Below, in pieces: positions 41,713-50,180 of a stretch of 64,000 bases of DNA. Both the position numbers and the translations under genes were made by a program. The notes under the pieces were generated by a model. The model saw only the letters and a list, made by a program, of their open reading frames with translations. It was not told where the DNA came from and did not search any database. This DNA is from Mycobacterium sp. E1747 (GTDB lineage Bacteria > Actinomycetota > Actinomycetes > Mycobacteriales > Mycobacteriaceae). The DNA lies in the NCBI RefSeq assembly GCF_001667775.1, contig NZ_LZJI01000183.1, positions 62,001 through 126,000 of the forward strand, read 5' to 3'. Numbering within the stretch: position 1 is the stretch's first letter; each line of letters starts with the position of its first letter.

Positions 41713-42539
41713 CGTTTCTGGACGCCGCCGCCCAGTCGCGGACCTTCACCCGCGCCCGCGGCGACCTGATCGCGGGCTTCCGCCGGCACGAGCTATGGCT
41801 GCACCTGGGCTGGCAGGACATCAAGCAGCGCTACCGCCGCTCGGTGCTGGGCCCGTTCTGGATCACCATCGCGACGGGCACCACCGCCGTCGCGATGGGC
41901 GGCCTGTACTCCAAGCTGTTTCACCTCGAGCTCGCCGTGCACCTGCCGTACGTCACGCTGGGCCTGATCGTCTGGAACCTGATCAACGCCGCCATCCTGG
42001 AGGGCGCCGACGTCTTCGTCGCCAACGAGGGACTGATCAAGCAACTACCGACGCCACTGTCCGTGCACGTGTACCGGCTGGTGTGGCGGCAGGTGATCTT
42101 GTTCGCGCACAACATCGTCATCTACGCCGTCATCGCGATGATCTATCCCAAGCCGTGGTCGTGGGCGGACCTGTCGGTCATTCCGGCGCTGGGCCTGATC
42201 GTGCTCAATTGCATCTGGGTGTCACTGTGTTTCGGCATCCTGGCCACCCGCTACCGCGACATCGGTCCGCTGCTGTTCTCGGTCGTGCAGTTGCTGTTCT
42301 TCATGACGCCGATCATCTGGAACGACGACACCTTGCGCCAGCAGGGTGCCGGACGCTGGTCGCGCATCGTCGAACTCAACCCGCTGCTGCACTATCTCGA
42401 TATCGTCCGCGCCCCACTGCTGGGCGCCCACCAGGAGCTGCGGCACTGGGCCGTGGTGGCGGCGCTGACCGCCGTCGGTTGGGTGCTGGCGGCGTTGGCG
42501 ATGCGCCAATACCGCGCCCGGGTTCCGTACTGGGTTTAG
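41709..42539 (+). CDS. wzm: Galactan exporter permease Wzm
   Basis: The 276-residue ABC-2-type permease has about six transmembrane helices and an N-terminal amphipathic region (HELWLHLGWQDIKQRYRRS) typical of polysaccharide exporters. It pairs with Wzt. The ATG has GGAGG upstream. It ends the galactan unit; the next gene is convergent after 18 bp. Equivalent to Rv3783 (older name rfbD). Confidence 0.9.
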   Translation: MTFLDAAAQSRTFTRARGDLIAGFRRHELWLHLGWQDIKQRYRRSVLGPFWITIATGTTAVAMGGLYSKLFHLELAVHLPYVTLGLIVWNLINAAILEGADVFVANEGLIKQLPTPLSVHVYRLVWRQVILFAHNIVIYAVIAMIYPKPWSWADLSVIPALGLIVLNCIWVSLCFGILATRYRDIGPLLFSVVQLLFFMTPIIWNDDTLRQQGAGRWSRIVELNPLLHYLDIVRAPLLGAHQELRHWAVVAALTAVGWVLAALAMRQYRARVPYWV

Positions 42540-42557
42540 CCGGGCAATCGAGGTAGC

Positions 42558-42923
42558 TCACATCAGGGGCGGCAGCGGATTCAGCCAGTCCAACGAACCG
42601 TCAATCTGCCCTTTGTATTGCGGGCAATAGGCGGACACGGAAGCGCCGACGAAGAATCCGGCTTGTCGCGCCGAGAGACTGGCACCCTTCATCACCTTCA
42701 TCGCCAGCACGCTGGACTTCTGGTTTCTGTCGAGTCCCGCGCACACACTCCGGGCCATCGAGATCGCGGCGCGCGGATCGCTCATCATGATCCCGTTGTC
42801 CGCAAGGGCGCCCAGGAAGGCGTCGTCGGACGGGTCGGCGACGGCCGGTGCCGCAGCAAGCAGCGCGACGACGGCCAGCATGGCCGCGGCGCTCGTCGAC
42901 CTCGTTATGCGACCGACGTTCAT
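42558..42923 (-). CDS. Secreted DUF732 protein
   Basis: The 121-residue protein has a Sec signal peptide (AAAMLAVVALLAAAPAVADP) and a mature DUF732 domain with two Cys (VCAGL and YCPQY) likely joined by a disulphide. The family is common in mycobacteria and its function is unknown. The ATG at 42923 is set by a TATCGT hexamer 7 nt upstream on the minus strand; a GTG at 42932 would contradict that spacing. Confidence 0.82.
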   Translation of the reverse strand: MNVGRITRSTSAAAMLAVVALLAAAPAVADPSDDAFLGALADNGIMMSDPRAAISMARSVCAGLDRNQKSSVLAMKVMKGASLSARQAGFFVGASVSAYCPQYKGQIDGSLDWLNPLPPLM

Positions 42924-42930
42924 AACCACC

Positions 42931-42936
42931 ACGATA
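42931..42936 (-). promoter_or_regulatory. -10 element for the DUF732 gene
   Basis: The minus strand reads TATCGT, 7 nt before the ATG at 42923, predicting a leaderless transcript. Confidence 0.5.
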
Positions 42937-43000
42937 GGCCGCGATCACCCTCCAAGAATTCGTTGAGGATCCCGCAAGGCCGGCGCCGGACGCTCAGCCC

Positions 43001-43522
43001 ATGCGTAACACCGCTTTCGCCGATGGGGCCCGCGTGGCCACCATCCACCGCGCCGACGCGCCGCTGGGCCGCACGGCCAGGTTCCACCTGCGCAGGTTGT
43101 TCGACAACCTGCCCTGCTGCCACCGCTCGTGGGCCAACCAGGGCAAGCGCTTCTTCCTGCACGGCTACGAGCGGGCCTTCGACATCGAGTTCGCCTGCGC
43201 CGAAACCGAAGCCGGCACCGACGCGGTGATCGACGAGAACACCCTGGACCGCGTCAAGACGGCGCTGCGGGGCCAGTTCGACCACACCACGCTGATCGCC
43301 GTCGACGACCCGCAGCGCGACCTGTTCGAGGTGCTGGCCGACCGGGGCGTCATCGACCTGCGGATCATGGACGACACCGGGATGGCGGGCACCGCCGCCT
43401 GGACGTTCGAGACGGTCGAAGGCATCGTCGCGCGGGCGACCGGCGGCCGCGTCTGGGTGTCCCGCATCAAGGCGCGGGAGAGCCGCAACAACGTCGTCAC
43501 CCTCACGGCGGGACCCGTTTAA
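43001..43522 (+). CDS. 6-carboxytetrahydropterin synthase-like (QueD/PTPS-fold) protein
   Basis: The 173-residue protein follows the QueD/PTPS pattern: a Cys-containing segment (NLPCCHRSW), then FLHGYERAFDIEF at the HGH site, FDHTTLIAVDDP, ETVEGIVARAT and a final charged strand. The usual HxH zinc pair HGH reads HGY, so the metal site may be incomplete. An altered substrate or a structural role is possible. The ATG at 43001 has no obvious ribosome site. I rate the fold call as moderate. Confidence 0.6.
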   Translation: MRNTAFADGARVATIHRADAPLGRTARFHLRRLFDNLPCCHRSWANQGKRFFLHGYERAFDIEFACAETEAGTDAVIDENTLDRVKTALRGQFDHTTLIAVDDPQRDLFEVLADRGVIDLRIMDDTGMAGTAAWTFETVEGIVARATGGRVWVSRIKARESRNNVVTLTAGPV

Positions 43523-43565
43523 ACGAAACACGACGTCGGCAATGCCGATGCGGCAGTATGCGTTC

Positions 43566-43781
43566 GTGAGCGACGCCTCGGCAATCGGCTGCGTTGGGAC
43601 GTTGACCGTGGCAACCCGCGGCGACCATGGCGCCGGCGAGGTGCTGGTCAGCGTGCGGGGCGCCAAGGAAGCGTTTCTGGCGTGGTCCGACGATCCCCTG
43701 CCGAAGGGTGCTCAGGTGCTGGTGGTCGAGGTCAGGGGCGCCCGGACGGTGGTCGTCGAACCCTGGCACGGCCTCGCCTGA
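43566..43781 (+). CDS. Small NfeD-like OB-fold protein
   Basis: About 71 residues of alternating beta-strand pattern, GCVGTLTVATRGDHGAGEVLVSV and GAQVLVVEVRGARTVVVEP, resemble the C-terminal OB domain of NfeD. NfeD genes commonly neighbour flotillin genes, and a flotillin gene follows here after 57 bp, which supports the assignment. No membrane segment is present. The start is uncertain: GTG 43566 is preferred, while ATG 43542 and 43548 are possible. Confidence 0.6.
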   Translation: MSDASAIGCVGTLTVATRGDHGAGEVLVSVRGAKEAFLAWSDDPLPKGAQVLVVEVRGARTVVVEPWHGLA

Positions 43782-43838
43782 TCTGAATTGACGACCCGGA
43801 TTGGCCGGGATACAACAGCGAAACCAAAAGGAGACCCC

Positions 43839-44978
43839 ATGCTCGGTTACAAAGTGCCCGCCCCCGACGAGGCGATGCTGGTCTCGGGCGGGCGAAGCAA
43901 GAGCAACGCCCCGTTCCGCGTCGTGACCGGCCACGGCGCCTTCATCATGCCGTTCTTCCGCAAGGCCCGCTTCCTCACGCTGGCGATGTGTGAGGCCGAG
44001 GTGGCCGAGAAATGCGTGACGCAGCAGGGCATCACGCTCAACGTCCGGGCGGTGATCGCCTTCAAGGTCGGCAACGACACCGAGAGCATCACCAGCGCCG
44101 CCCAGCGATTCCTGTCCGAACAGGATCAGATGTCCGTGCTGACCGGGCGCATCTTCGCCGGCCACCTGAGGTCGATCATCGGGTCGATGACCGTCGAGCA
44201 GATCATCCGGGAACGCCAGAAGCTGGCGACCGAGGTCCTCGACGGCTCCAAGGAGGAGATGGCCCGGATCGGCCTCACGGTCGACGCGCTGCAGATCCAG
44301 TCCATCGACGACGACGGCCTGGGCTACATCAACGCGATGTCGGCGCCGCACAACGCGGCCATCCAGCAGCAGGCGCAGATCGCCCAGGCCCAGGCCAATC
44401 AGGCGGCCGCCGAAGCCGAGCAGGAGTCGCAGCGCAAGCAGGCCGAATTCGCCCGCGAGACCGCGATCGTCAAGGCGCAGTACAAGGCCGAGGTCGACAA
44501 GGCGCAGGCGGAGGCGGCCCAGGCCGGCCCGCTGGCCGAGGCCGAGGCCCAGCGCGAGGTGCTGCAGATGCGCACCGAGCTGGCCCAGCGCGCCGCCGAG
44601 CTGCGCCAGCAGGAGCTGGTCGCCGAGGTGGTCAAGCCCGCCGAGGCCGAAGCCGAACGCGTGCGGATCCTGGCGGTGGCAGACGCGGAGAAGATGAAGA
44701 TCCAGGCCGAGGCGGCGGCCTCGCACAACCGCGTCGCGCTGGACAAGGCACTGATCGATCAGCTGCCCGAGATCGTCGAGAAGGCGGCGCGGGGGCTCGC
44801 CAACGCGAACGTGACCGTCCTCAACGGCGCCGAGGGGCTCACCGAGGTGGCCAGCGGTCTGGTCGCCCAGGGCCGCGCGATCTTCGACGCCCTGCGAGGC
44901 ACCGTCGACGACTACGACGACGAAAACGGCGCGCCGCCGCTCACCACCAACTCCGAATCGGGCTCGACCAGCCACTGA
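43839..44978 (+). CDS. Flotillin-family (SPFH) protein
   Basis: The 379-residue protein has an N-terminal SPFH/band-7 domain (NVRAVIAFKVGNDTESI) and a long Ala/Glu/Gln-rich coiled coil (about residues 180-300) with the flotillin-type EAEA repeats, for example PAEAEAERVRI. Flotillins scaffold membrane microdomains. No N-terminal transmembrane helix is visible, so association would rest on a hairpin or lipid contact. AAGGAG precedes the ATG. Its placement between galactan and arabinan genes may be linked to the cell-envelope assembly zone, but this is speculation. Confidence 0.87.
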   Translation: MLGYKVPAPDEAMLVSGGRSKSNAPFRVVTGHGAFIMPFFRKARFLTLAMCEAEVAEKCVTQQGITLNVRAVIAFKVGNDTESITSAAQRFLSEQDQMSVLTGRIFAGHLRSIIGSMTVEQIIRERQKLATEVLDGSKEEMARIGLTVDALQIQSIDDDGLGYINAMSAPHNAAIQQQAQIAQAQANQAAAEAEQESQRKQAEFARETAIVKAQYKAEVDKAQAEAAQAGPLAEAEAQREVLQMRTELAQRAAELRQQELVAEVVKPAEAEAERVRILAVADAEKMKIQAEAAASHNRVALDKALIDQLPEIVEKAARGLANANVTVLNGAEGLTEVASGLVAQGRAIFDALRGTVDDYDDENGAPPLTTNSESGSTSH

Positions 44979-45072
44979 GCAAAATTGCCGCTTGTTCAAT
45001 AACAGTGGCGGCCGCCCCCGTCGTGGTGCGACACTGGAACGCCACCCGAGCAAACTGGGCGAAAGGTCCGAC

Positions 45073-45555
45073 GTGAGCAAGAAGGCGCAATCCGCTGCGG
45101 ACGCGGCGCGGGAGAACCTGGCCGCGGAGCTGGAGCGGCTGCGGCAGCGGCGGGACCGCCTCGAGGTCGAGGTCCGCAACGACCGCGGCATGGTGGGCGA
45201 TCACGGCGACGCCGCCGAGGCGATCCAGCGCGCCGAGGAGCTGGTGGGGCTCAGCGACCGGATCAACGAGCTGGACCGCCGGCTGCGGACCGGGCCGTCG
45301 GAGCCCGACGCATCATCCGAGACGCTGCCCGGTGGCACCGAGGTGACCCTGCGGTTCTCCGACGGTGAAGTGGTCACCATGCACGTGATCTCGATCGTGG
45401 AAGAGACTCCGGTGGGCCGGGAAGGTGAGACGCTGACCGCGCGCAGCCCCCTGGCCCAGGCCCTGGCCGGACACAAGGCGGGCGACACGGTGACCTACTC
45501 GACGCCGCAGGGCGAGGACCAGGTCGAGCTGATAGCGGTCAAGCTGCCCCGCTAA
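45073..45555 (+). CDS. GreA-like transcription factor homologue (Rv3788-type)
   Basis: The 160-residue protein has an N-terminal coiled coil ([19 protein letters not shown]) and a C-terminal FKBP-like domain as in GreA/GreB and Rnk. Rv3788 has been described as a Gre homologue that binds the RNA polymerase secondary channel without transcript-cleavage activity. The acidic tip residues ([10 protein letters not shown]) differ from those of the cleavage-active factors. The GTG start at 45073 is preceded by GAAAGG. Confidence 0.85.
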   Translation: MSKKAQSAADAARENLAAELERLRQRRDRLEVEVRNDRGMVGDHGDAAEAIQRAEELVGLSDRINELDRRLRTGPSEPDASSETLPGGTEVTLRFSDGEVVTMHVISIVEETPVGREGETLTARSPLAQALAGHKAGDTVTYSTPQGEDQVELIAVKLPR

Positions 45556-45595
45556 AGCGTCCCGTAGCGTCCCCGGCGCGGCCCATAGGCCCGGT

Positions 45596-45601
45596 TAGAC
45601 T
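45596..45601 (+). promoter_or_regulatory. -10 element of the GtrA-family gene
   Basis: TAGACT lies 7 nt before the ATG at 45609. It predicts a leaderless transcript. Confidence 0.5.
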
Positions 45602-45608
45602 CCCCCCG

Positions 45609-46037
45609 ATGGTTGCCCCGCCGCCCGATGCTGCTCCGCCCAGCCCGCAGCTGAGCCTGACGACACAGGTGGTGCGCTTCGTCGTCACCGGCGGCCTGGC
45701 GGGGATCGTGGACTTCAGCCTGTACCTGGCCCTGTACAAAGCGGTTGGCGTCCAGGTCGACCTGGCCAAGGCCGCCAGCTTCGTCGTCGGCACCATCACC
45801 GCCTACCTGATCAACCGCCGGTGGACGTTCCAGGCGGCCCCCAGCACCGCCCGCTTCGTCGCGGTCATGATCCTCTACGGCATCACCTTCGCCGTCCAGG
45901 TCGGGCTCAACCACCTGTGCCTGGCGCTTTTGCACTACCGCGGGTGGGCCATCCCCGTCGCGTTCGTGATCGCGCAGGGCACCGCGACGGTCATCAACTT
46001 CATCGTGCAGCGAGCCGTTATCTTCCGCATCCGCTGA
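45609..46037 (+). CDS. GtrA-family membrane protein (Rv3789-type)
   Basis: The 142-residue protein has four transmembrane helices with the GtrA landmarks [19 protein letters not shown] and NRRWTFQ. Rv3789 has been proposed to act with the decaprenyl-phosphoarabinose pathway, either as a flippase or as an adaptor of AftA. It directly precedes dprE1, which has its own leaderless promoter. Confidence 0.87.
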   Translation: MVAPPPDAAPPSPQLSLTTQVVRFVVTGGLAGIVDFSLYLALYKAVGVQVDLAKAASFVVGTITAYLINRRWTFQAAPSTARFVAVMILYGITFAVQVGLNHLCLALLHYRGWAIPVAFVIAQGTATVINFIVQRAVIFRIR

Positions 46038-46054
46038 GCCACTTGCGCAAGCGG

Positions 46055-46060
46055 TACCCT
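46055..46060 (+). promoter_or_regulatory. -10 element of dprE1
   Basis: TACCCT lies 8 nt before the ATG at 46069. The position predicts a leaderless transcript that could continue through dprE2, aftA and embC. Confidence 0.5.
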
Positions 46061-46068
46061 CTTTGACG

Positions 46069-47460
46069 ATGTTGAGCACCGACGTTGGAACCACCACCAC
46101 CCGGCTGATGGGCTTCGGCCGCACCGCGCCGTCGGTGGCCGAAGTGCTCTCCACCCGCGATCCCGAGGTGATCGCCAAGGCCGTCGCCCGGGTAGCCGAA
46201 TCCGGTGGCCCACACGGGCGGGGCGTCATCGCGCGCGGCCTGGGCCGGTCCTACGGCGACAACGCCCAAAACGGCGGCGGCCTGGTGATCGACATGACGG
46301 GGCTGAATCGCATCCACTCGATCAGCGCCGACACCCGGCTGGTCGACGTCGACGCCGGGGTCAGCCTGGACCAGCTGATGAAGGCGGCGCTGCCGTTCGG
46401 GTTGTGGGTGCCGGTATTGCCGGGCACGCGCCAGGTCACGGTCGGCGGCGCGATCGCCTGCGACATCCACGGCAAGAACCACCACAGCGCGGGCAGCTTC
46501 GGCAACCACGTCCGCTCGATGGACCTGCTCATGGCCGACGGCACCGTCCGCACCATCACCCCAGACGGTGAGGACGCCGAACTGTTCTGGGTCACCGTCG
46601 GCGGCAACGGCCTGACCGGGATCGTGCTGCGCGCAACCATCGAGATGACGCCGACGGAGACGGCGTACTTCATCGCCGACGGCGTCGCCACCAAGGACCT
46701 CGACGAAACGGTCGCCATTCACCTCGACGGCAGCGAGGCCAACTACACCTACTCCAGCGCCTGGTTCGACTTGATCAGCCCGCCACCCAAACTCGGCCGG
46801 GCCGCGGTCAGCCGCGGCAGCCTGGCCAAGCTGGACCAACTGCCGGCGAAGCTGGCCAAGAATCCGCTGAAATTCGATGCCCCCCAGCTATTGACGGTGC
46901 CGAACATCTTTCCGGTCAGCGCGATGAACAAGCTCTCCTTCATGGCCATCGGCGAGGTGTACTACCGGCTGGGCGGGACCTACACCGGCAAGATCATGAA
47001 CCTGTCGCAGTTCTACCACATGCTCGACCTGGTCAGCGGCTGGAACAATGCTTATGGCCCAACGGGTTTCGCGCAACACCAGTTCCTGGTCCCGCCGGAC
47101 GCGATGGACGAGTTCAAGGCCATCATCCGCTGGATCCAGACCCGCGGCCATTACTCGGCGTTGAACGTGTTCAAACTCTTCGGCCCGGGCAACCGCGCGC
47201 CGCTGAGCTTCCCGATGGCCGGATGGAACGTCGCGATGGACTTCCCCAACAAGCCCGGCATCAACGAGTTTCTCAACGAACTCGACCGGCGCGTACTGGA
47301 ATTCGGCGGCCGGGTGTATACCGCCAAGGATTCCCGCGCGAGCGCCGAGACCTTCCACGCCATGTACCCGCGCATCGACGAATGGATCGCGGTGCGCCGC
47401 AAGGTGGATCCCGCCGGGGTATTCGCCTCCGACATGGCCCGACGTTTGGAGCTGTTGTAA
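46069..47460 (+). CDS. dprE1: Decaprenylphosphoryl-ribose oxidase DprE1
   Basis: The 463-residue FAD enzyme oxidises decaprenyl-phosphoribose at C2, the first step to decaprenyl-phosphoarabinose, at the periplasm-facing membrane. The FAD domain has [15 protein letters not shown] and HGKNHHSAG. The position equivalent to M. tuberculosis Cys387, the benzothiazinone target, reads GWNVAMDF (codon GCG at 47233-47235) and is Ala. The ATG at 46069 is chosen over a TTG at 46063 because TACCCT is 8 nt upstream. The stop is followed at once by dprE2. Equivalent to Rv3790. Confidence 0.95.
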   Translation: MLSTDVGTTTTRLMGFGRTAPSVAEVLSTRDPEVIAKAVARVAESGGPHGRGVIARGLGRSYGDNAQNGGGLVIDMTGLNRIHSISADTRLVDVDAGVSLDQLMKAALPFGLWVPVLPGTRQVTVGGAIACDIHGKNHHSAGSFGNHVRSMDLLMADGTVRTITPDGEDAELFWVTVGGNGLTGIVLRATIEMTPTETAYFIADGVATKDLDETVAIHLDGSEANYTYSSAWFDLISPPPKLGRAAVSRGSLAKLDQLPAKLAKNPLKFDAPQLLTVPNIFPVSAMNKLSFMAIGEVYYRLGGTYTGKIMNLSQFYHMLDLVSGWNNAYGPTGFAQHQFLVPPDAMDEFKAIIRWIQTRGHYSALNVFKLFGPGNRAPLSFPMAGWNVAMDFPNKPGINEFLNELDRRVLEFGGRVYTAKDSRASAETFHAMYPRIDEWIAVRRKVDPAGVFASDMARRLELL

Positions 47461-48225
47461 ATGGTGCTGGACGCCGTGGGAAATCCGCAGACCATCCTGC
47501 TGCTCGGCGGTACCTCCGAGATCGGGCTGGCCATCTGTGAGCGCTACCTGCAGAACGCGCACGCCCGTATCGTGCTGGCCGCCATGCCCGGTGACCCGGG
47601 TCGCGACGCGGCCGTCGCCCAGATGAAGGCGGCCGGCGCGCGGTCGGTGGAGCTGATCGACTTCGAGGCCACCGACGCCGACAGCCATCCCAAGACGATC
47701 GATGCGGCCTTCGCCCACGGTGACGTCGACGTGGCGATCGTCGCCTTCGGCATCCTCGGGGACGCCGAGGAGCTGTGGCAGGATCAGCGCAAGGCCGTCC
47801 TGGCCGCCGAAATCAACTACACCGCAGCGGTTTCGGTGGGGGTTCTACTCGGCGAAAAGATGCGCGCGCAGGGCTTCGGCCAAATCATCGCGATGAGCTC
47901 GGCCGCCGGGGAGCGGGTGCGGCGGTCCAACTTCGTCTACGGCTCCACGAAGGCGGGGCTGGACGGCTTCTATCTGGGTCTCGGAGAAGCGTTGCGCGAG
48001 TACGGGGTTCGCGTCCTGGTGATCCGCCCGGGCCAGGTCCGCACCCGGATGAGCGCGCACGTCAAGGAAGCGCCGCTGACCGTCGACAAGGAGTACGTCG
48101 CCAACCTTGCGGTCACCTCGGCCGCTAAGGGTAAGGAATTGGTTTGGGCGCCAGGAGCATTTCGATACGTGATGATGGTGTTGCGACACATCCCCCGGCC
48201 CATCTTCCGCAAGCTGCCCATTTGA
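47461..48225 (+). CDS. dprE2: Decaprenylphosphoryl-2-ketoribose reductase DprE2
   Basis: The 254-residue SDR reduces the keto intermediate to decaprenyl-phosphoarabinose with NADH. It has [10 protein letters not shown] as the cofactor site, Ser in IAMSSAAGE, and YGSTKAG with the catalytic Tyr and Lys. It starts on the base after the dprE1 stop and is followed after 2 nt by aftA. Equivalent to Rv3791. Confidence 0.94.
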   Translation: MVLDAVGNPQTILLLGGTSEIGLAICERYLQNAHARIVLAAMPGDPGRDAAVAQMKAAGARSVELIDFEATDADSHPKTIDAAFAHGDVDVAIVAFGILGDAEELWQDQRKAVLAAEINYTAAVSVGVLLGEKMRAQGFGQIIAMSSAAGERVRRSNFVYGSTKAGLDGFYLGLGEALREYGVRVLVIRPGQVRTRMSAHVKEAPLTVDKEYVANLAVTSAAKGKELVWAPGAFRYVMMVLRHIPRPIFRKLPI

Positions 48226-48227
48226 TC

Positions 48228-50180
48228 ATGCGTAACGCACTGGCCAGCCTCGGCCAGATGTTCGTGGCGGTGGCGGTGGCCGTCGTCGTCGCGGCGGTCT
48301 CGCTCGTCGCCATCTCCGGCGTCCAGTGGCCGGCCTTCCCGTCGTCGAATCAGCTGCACGCGCTGACCACCGTGGGCCAGGTCGGCTGCCTGGCCGGCCT
48401 GATCGCCGCGGGTTGGGCGTGGCGGCGGTGGCGGTGGCCGGCGCGGCTGGGCGGGCTGGTGTTCGTGTCGGCGTTCACCGTCGTGACCCTGGGCATGCCG
48501 CTGGGCGCGACCAAGCTGTATCTGTTCGGCATCTCCGTCGACCAGCAGTTCCGCACCGAGTACCTGACCCGGCTGGCCGACAGCCCCGCCCTGCGCGACA
48601 TGACCTACCTTGGACTGCCGCCGTTCTACCCGCCGGGCTGGTTCTGGATCGGCGGGCGGGCCGCGACGCTGAGCGGGACGCCGGCCTGGGAGATCTACAA
48701 GCCGTGGGCCGTCACCTCCATCACGATCGCCGTGGCCGTCGCCCTGGTGTTGTGGTGGCGGATGGTCCGGTTCGAGTACGCGCTGATCGTCACCACCGCG
48801 ACGGCGGCGGCGACGCTGGCCTACGGCTCGCCCGAACCGTACGCGGCGATGATCACCGTGCTGCTGCCGCCGGTGCTGGTGCTGGCCTGGTCGGGCCTGC
48901 GTGCCGGCGAGCGCGAGCGTCACGCCAGCGTGACGCAAGGCGCCGACGGGCACGCTGGCGTGACGCTCGACGGGCAAGAGACACCATCGCCCGACGCCAG
49001 AAGCGGGTGGGCCGCCGTCATCGCCGCCGGACTCTTCCTGGGGTTCACCGCCACCTGGTACCTGCTGCTGTTCGGCTTCATCGCCTTCACGTTCGCGGTG
49101 ATGGGCCTCGCCCTGGCCGGGGCGCGCTGGCGACAAGGAGGGTTCGGGGCGGCGCTCGACCCGCTGCGCCGGCTGGCCGTGATCGCCGTCATCGCCGCCG
49201 CCATCGGCAGCACCACCTGGCTTCCTTTCCTGTTGCGGGCGGTCCGCAGCCCGGTCAGCAACTCCGGCAGCGCGGCGCACTACCTGCCGTCCGACGGCGC
49301 CGTCCTGACCTTCCCGATGCTGCAGTTCTCGCTGCTGGGCGCGATCTGCCTGCTGGGTGCGCTGTGGCTGGTGGTGCGTGCCCGGTCGTCGGTGCGGGCC
49401 GGTGCCCTGGCCATCGGCGTGCTGGCCATCTACCTGTGGTCGCTGCTGTCGATGCTGACCACGCTGGCGCGCACCACGCTGCTGTCGTTCCGGCTGCAAC
49501 CCACCCTGACCGTGCTGCTGGTCGCCGCGGGGGCGTTCGGCTTCGTCGAGGCGGTGCGCGCGCTCTCCGCGCGCGGACGGGCCGTCCTGCCCCTCGCCGG
49601 CGCCGTCGGGCTGGCCGCCGCGATCGCGTTCAGCCAGGACATCCCCGACGTGCTGCGCCCGGACCTCACCGTCGCCTACACCGACACCGACGGCAACGGC
49701 CAGCGCGGCGACCGGCGACCGCCCAGCTCGGAGAAGTTCTACCCCGACATCGACCACGCCATCGTGACCGTGACCGGCCGGCCCCGCGACCAGACGGTCG
49801 TGATGACCGCCGACTACAGCTTCCTGTCCTTCTATCCCTATTGGGGATTCCAGGGATTGACGTCGCATTACGCCAACCCGCTGGCGCAGTTCGACCTGCG
49901 GGCCGCCCAGATCGACAAGTGGTCCAAACTCAAGTCCGCCGACGAGCTGCTGCGCGCGCTGGACACCTGCCCCTGGCCGCCGCCCACGGTGTTCCTGATG
50001 CGCCGCGGCGCGAACGGCAACTACACGCTGCGGCTCGCCGAGGACGTGTATCCCAACCAGCCCAACGTCCGCCGCTACACCGTTGACCTGCGGGCCGCCC
50101 TTTTCGACAGCCCGCAGTTCGTCGTCCAAACTGCCGGCCCGTTCGTGCTGGCCATCCGCAAGCCGGTGCCGGGCCGCTGA
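48228..50180 (+). CDS. aftA: Arabinofuranosyltransferase AftA
   Basis: The 650-residue GT-C enzyme transfers the first arabinofuranose from decaprenyl-phosphoarabinose to galactan. It has multiple transmembrane helices, a first extracytoplasmic loop with [12 protein letters not shown] holding the probable catalytic acid, and a soluble C-terminal domain. A 19-bp perfect inverted repeat inside the coding region adds a hydrophilic, repeat-encoded segment near residues 229-247. The ATG is followed at once by a membrane helix. Its stop overlaps the embC start (TGATG). Equivalent to Rv3792. Confidence 0.92.
   Translation: MRNALASLGQMFVAVAVAVVVAAVSLVAISGVQWPAFPSSNQLHALTTVGQVGCLAGLIAAGWAWRRWRWPARLGGLVFVSAFTVVTLGMPLGATKLYLFGISVDQQFRTEYLTRLADSPALRDMTYLGLPPFYPPGWFWIGGRAATLSGTPAWEIYKPWAVTSITIAVAVALVLWWRMVRFEYALIVTTATAAATLAYGSPEPYAAMITVLLPPVLVLAWSGLRAGERERHASVTQGADGHAGVTLDGQETPSPDARSGWAAVIAAGLFLGFTATWYLLLFGFIAFTFAVMGLALAGARWRQGGFGAALDPLRRLAVIAVIAAAIGSTTWLPFLLRAVRSPVSNSGSAAHYLPSDGAVLTFPMLQFSLLGAICLLGALWLVVRARSSVRAGALAIGVLAIYLWSLLSMLTTLARTTLLSFRLQPTLTVLLVAAGAFGFVEAVRALSARGRAVLPLAGAVGLAAAIAFSQDIPDVLRPDLTVAYTDTDGNGQRGDRRPPSSEKFYPDIDHAIVTVTGRPRDQTVVMTADYSFLSFYPYWGFQGLTSHYANPLAQFDLRAAQIDKWSKLKSADELLRALDTCPWPPPTVFLMRRGANGNYTLRLAEDVYPNQPNVRRYTVDLRAALFDSPQFVVQTAGPFVLAIRKPVPGR
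48914..48969. repeat. 19-bp perfect inverted repeat within aftA
   Basis: CGAGCGTCACGCCAGCGTG (48914-48932) and its exact reverse complement (48951-48969) flank an 18-bp centre. The first copy lies in the internal palindrome CGTCACGCCAGCGTGACG. The segment is in frame and encodes a hydrophilic stretch between membrane helices. It looks like an interspersed palindromic element tolerated in a loop. Confidence 0.75.
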
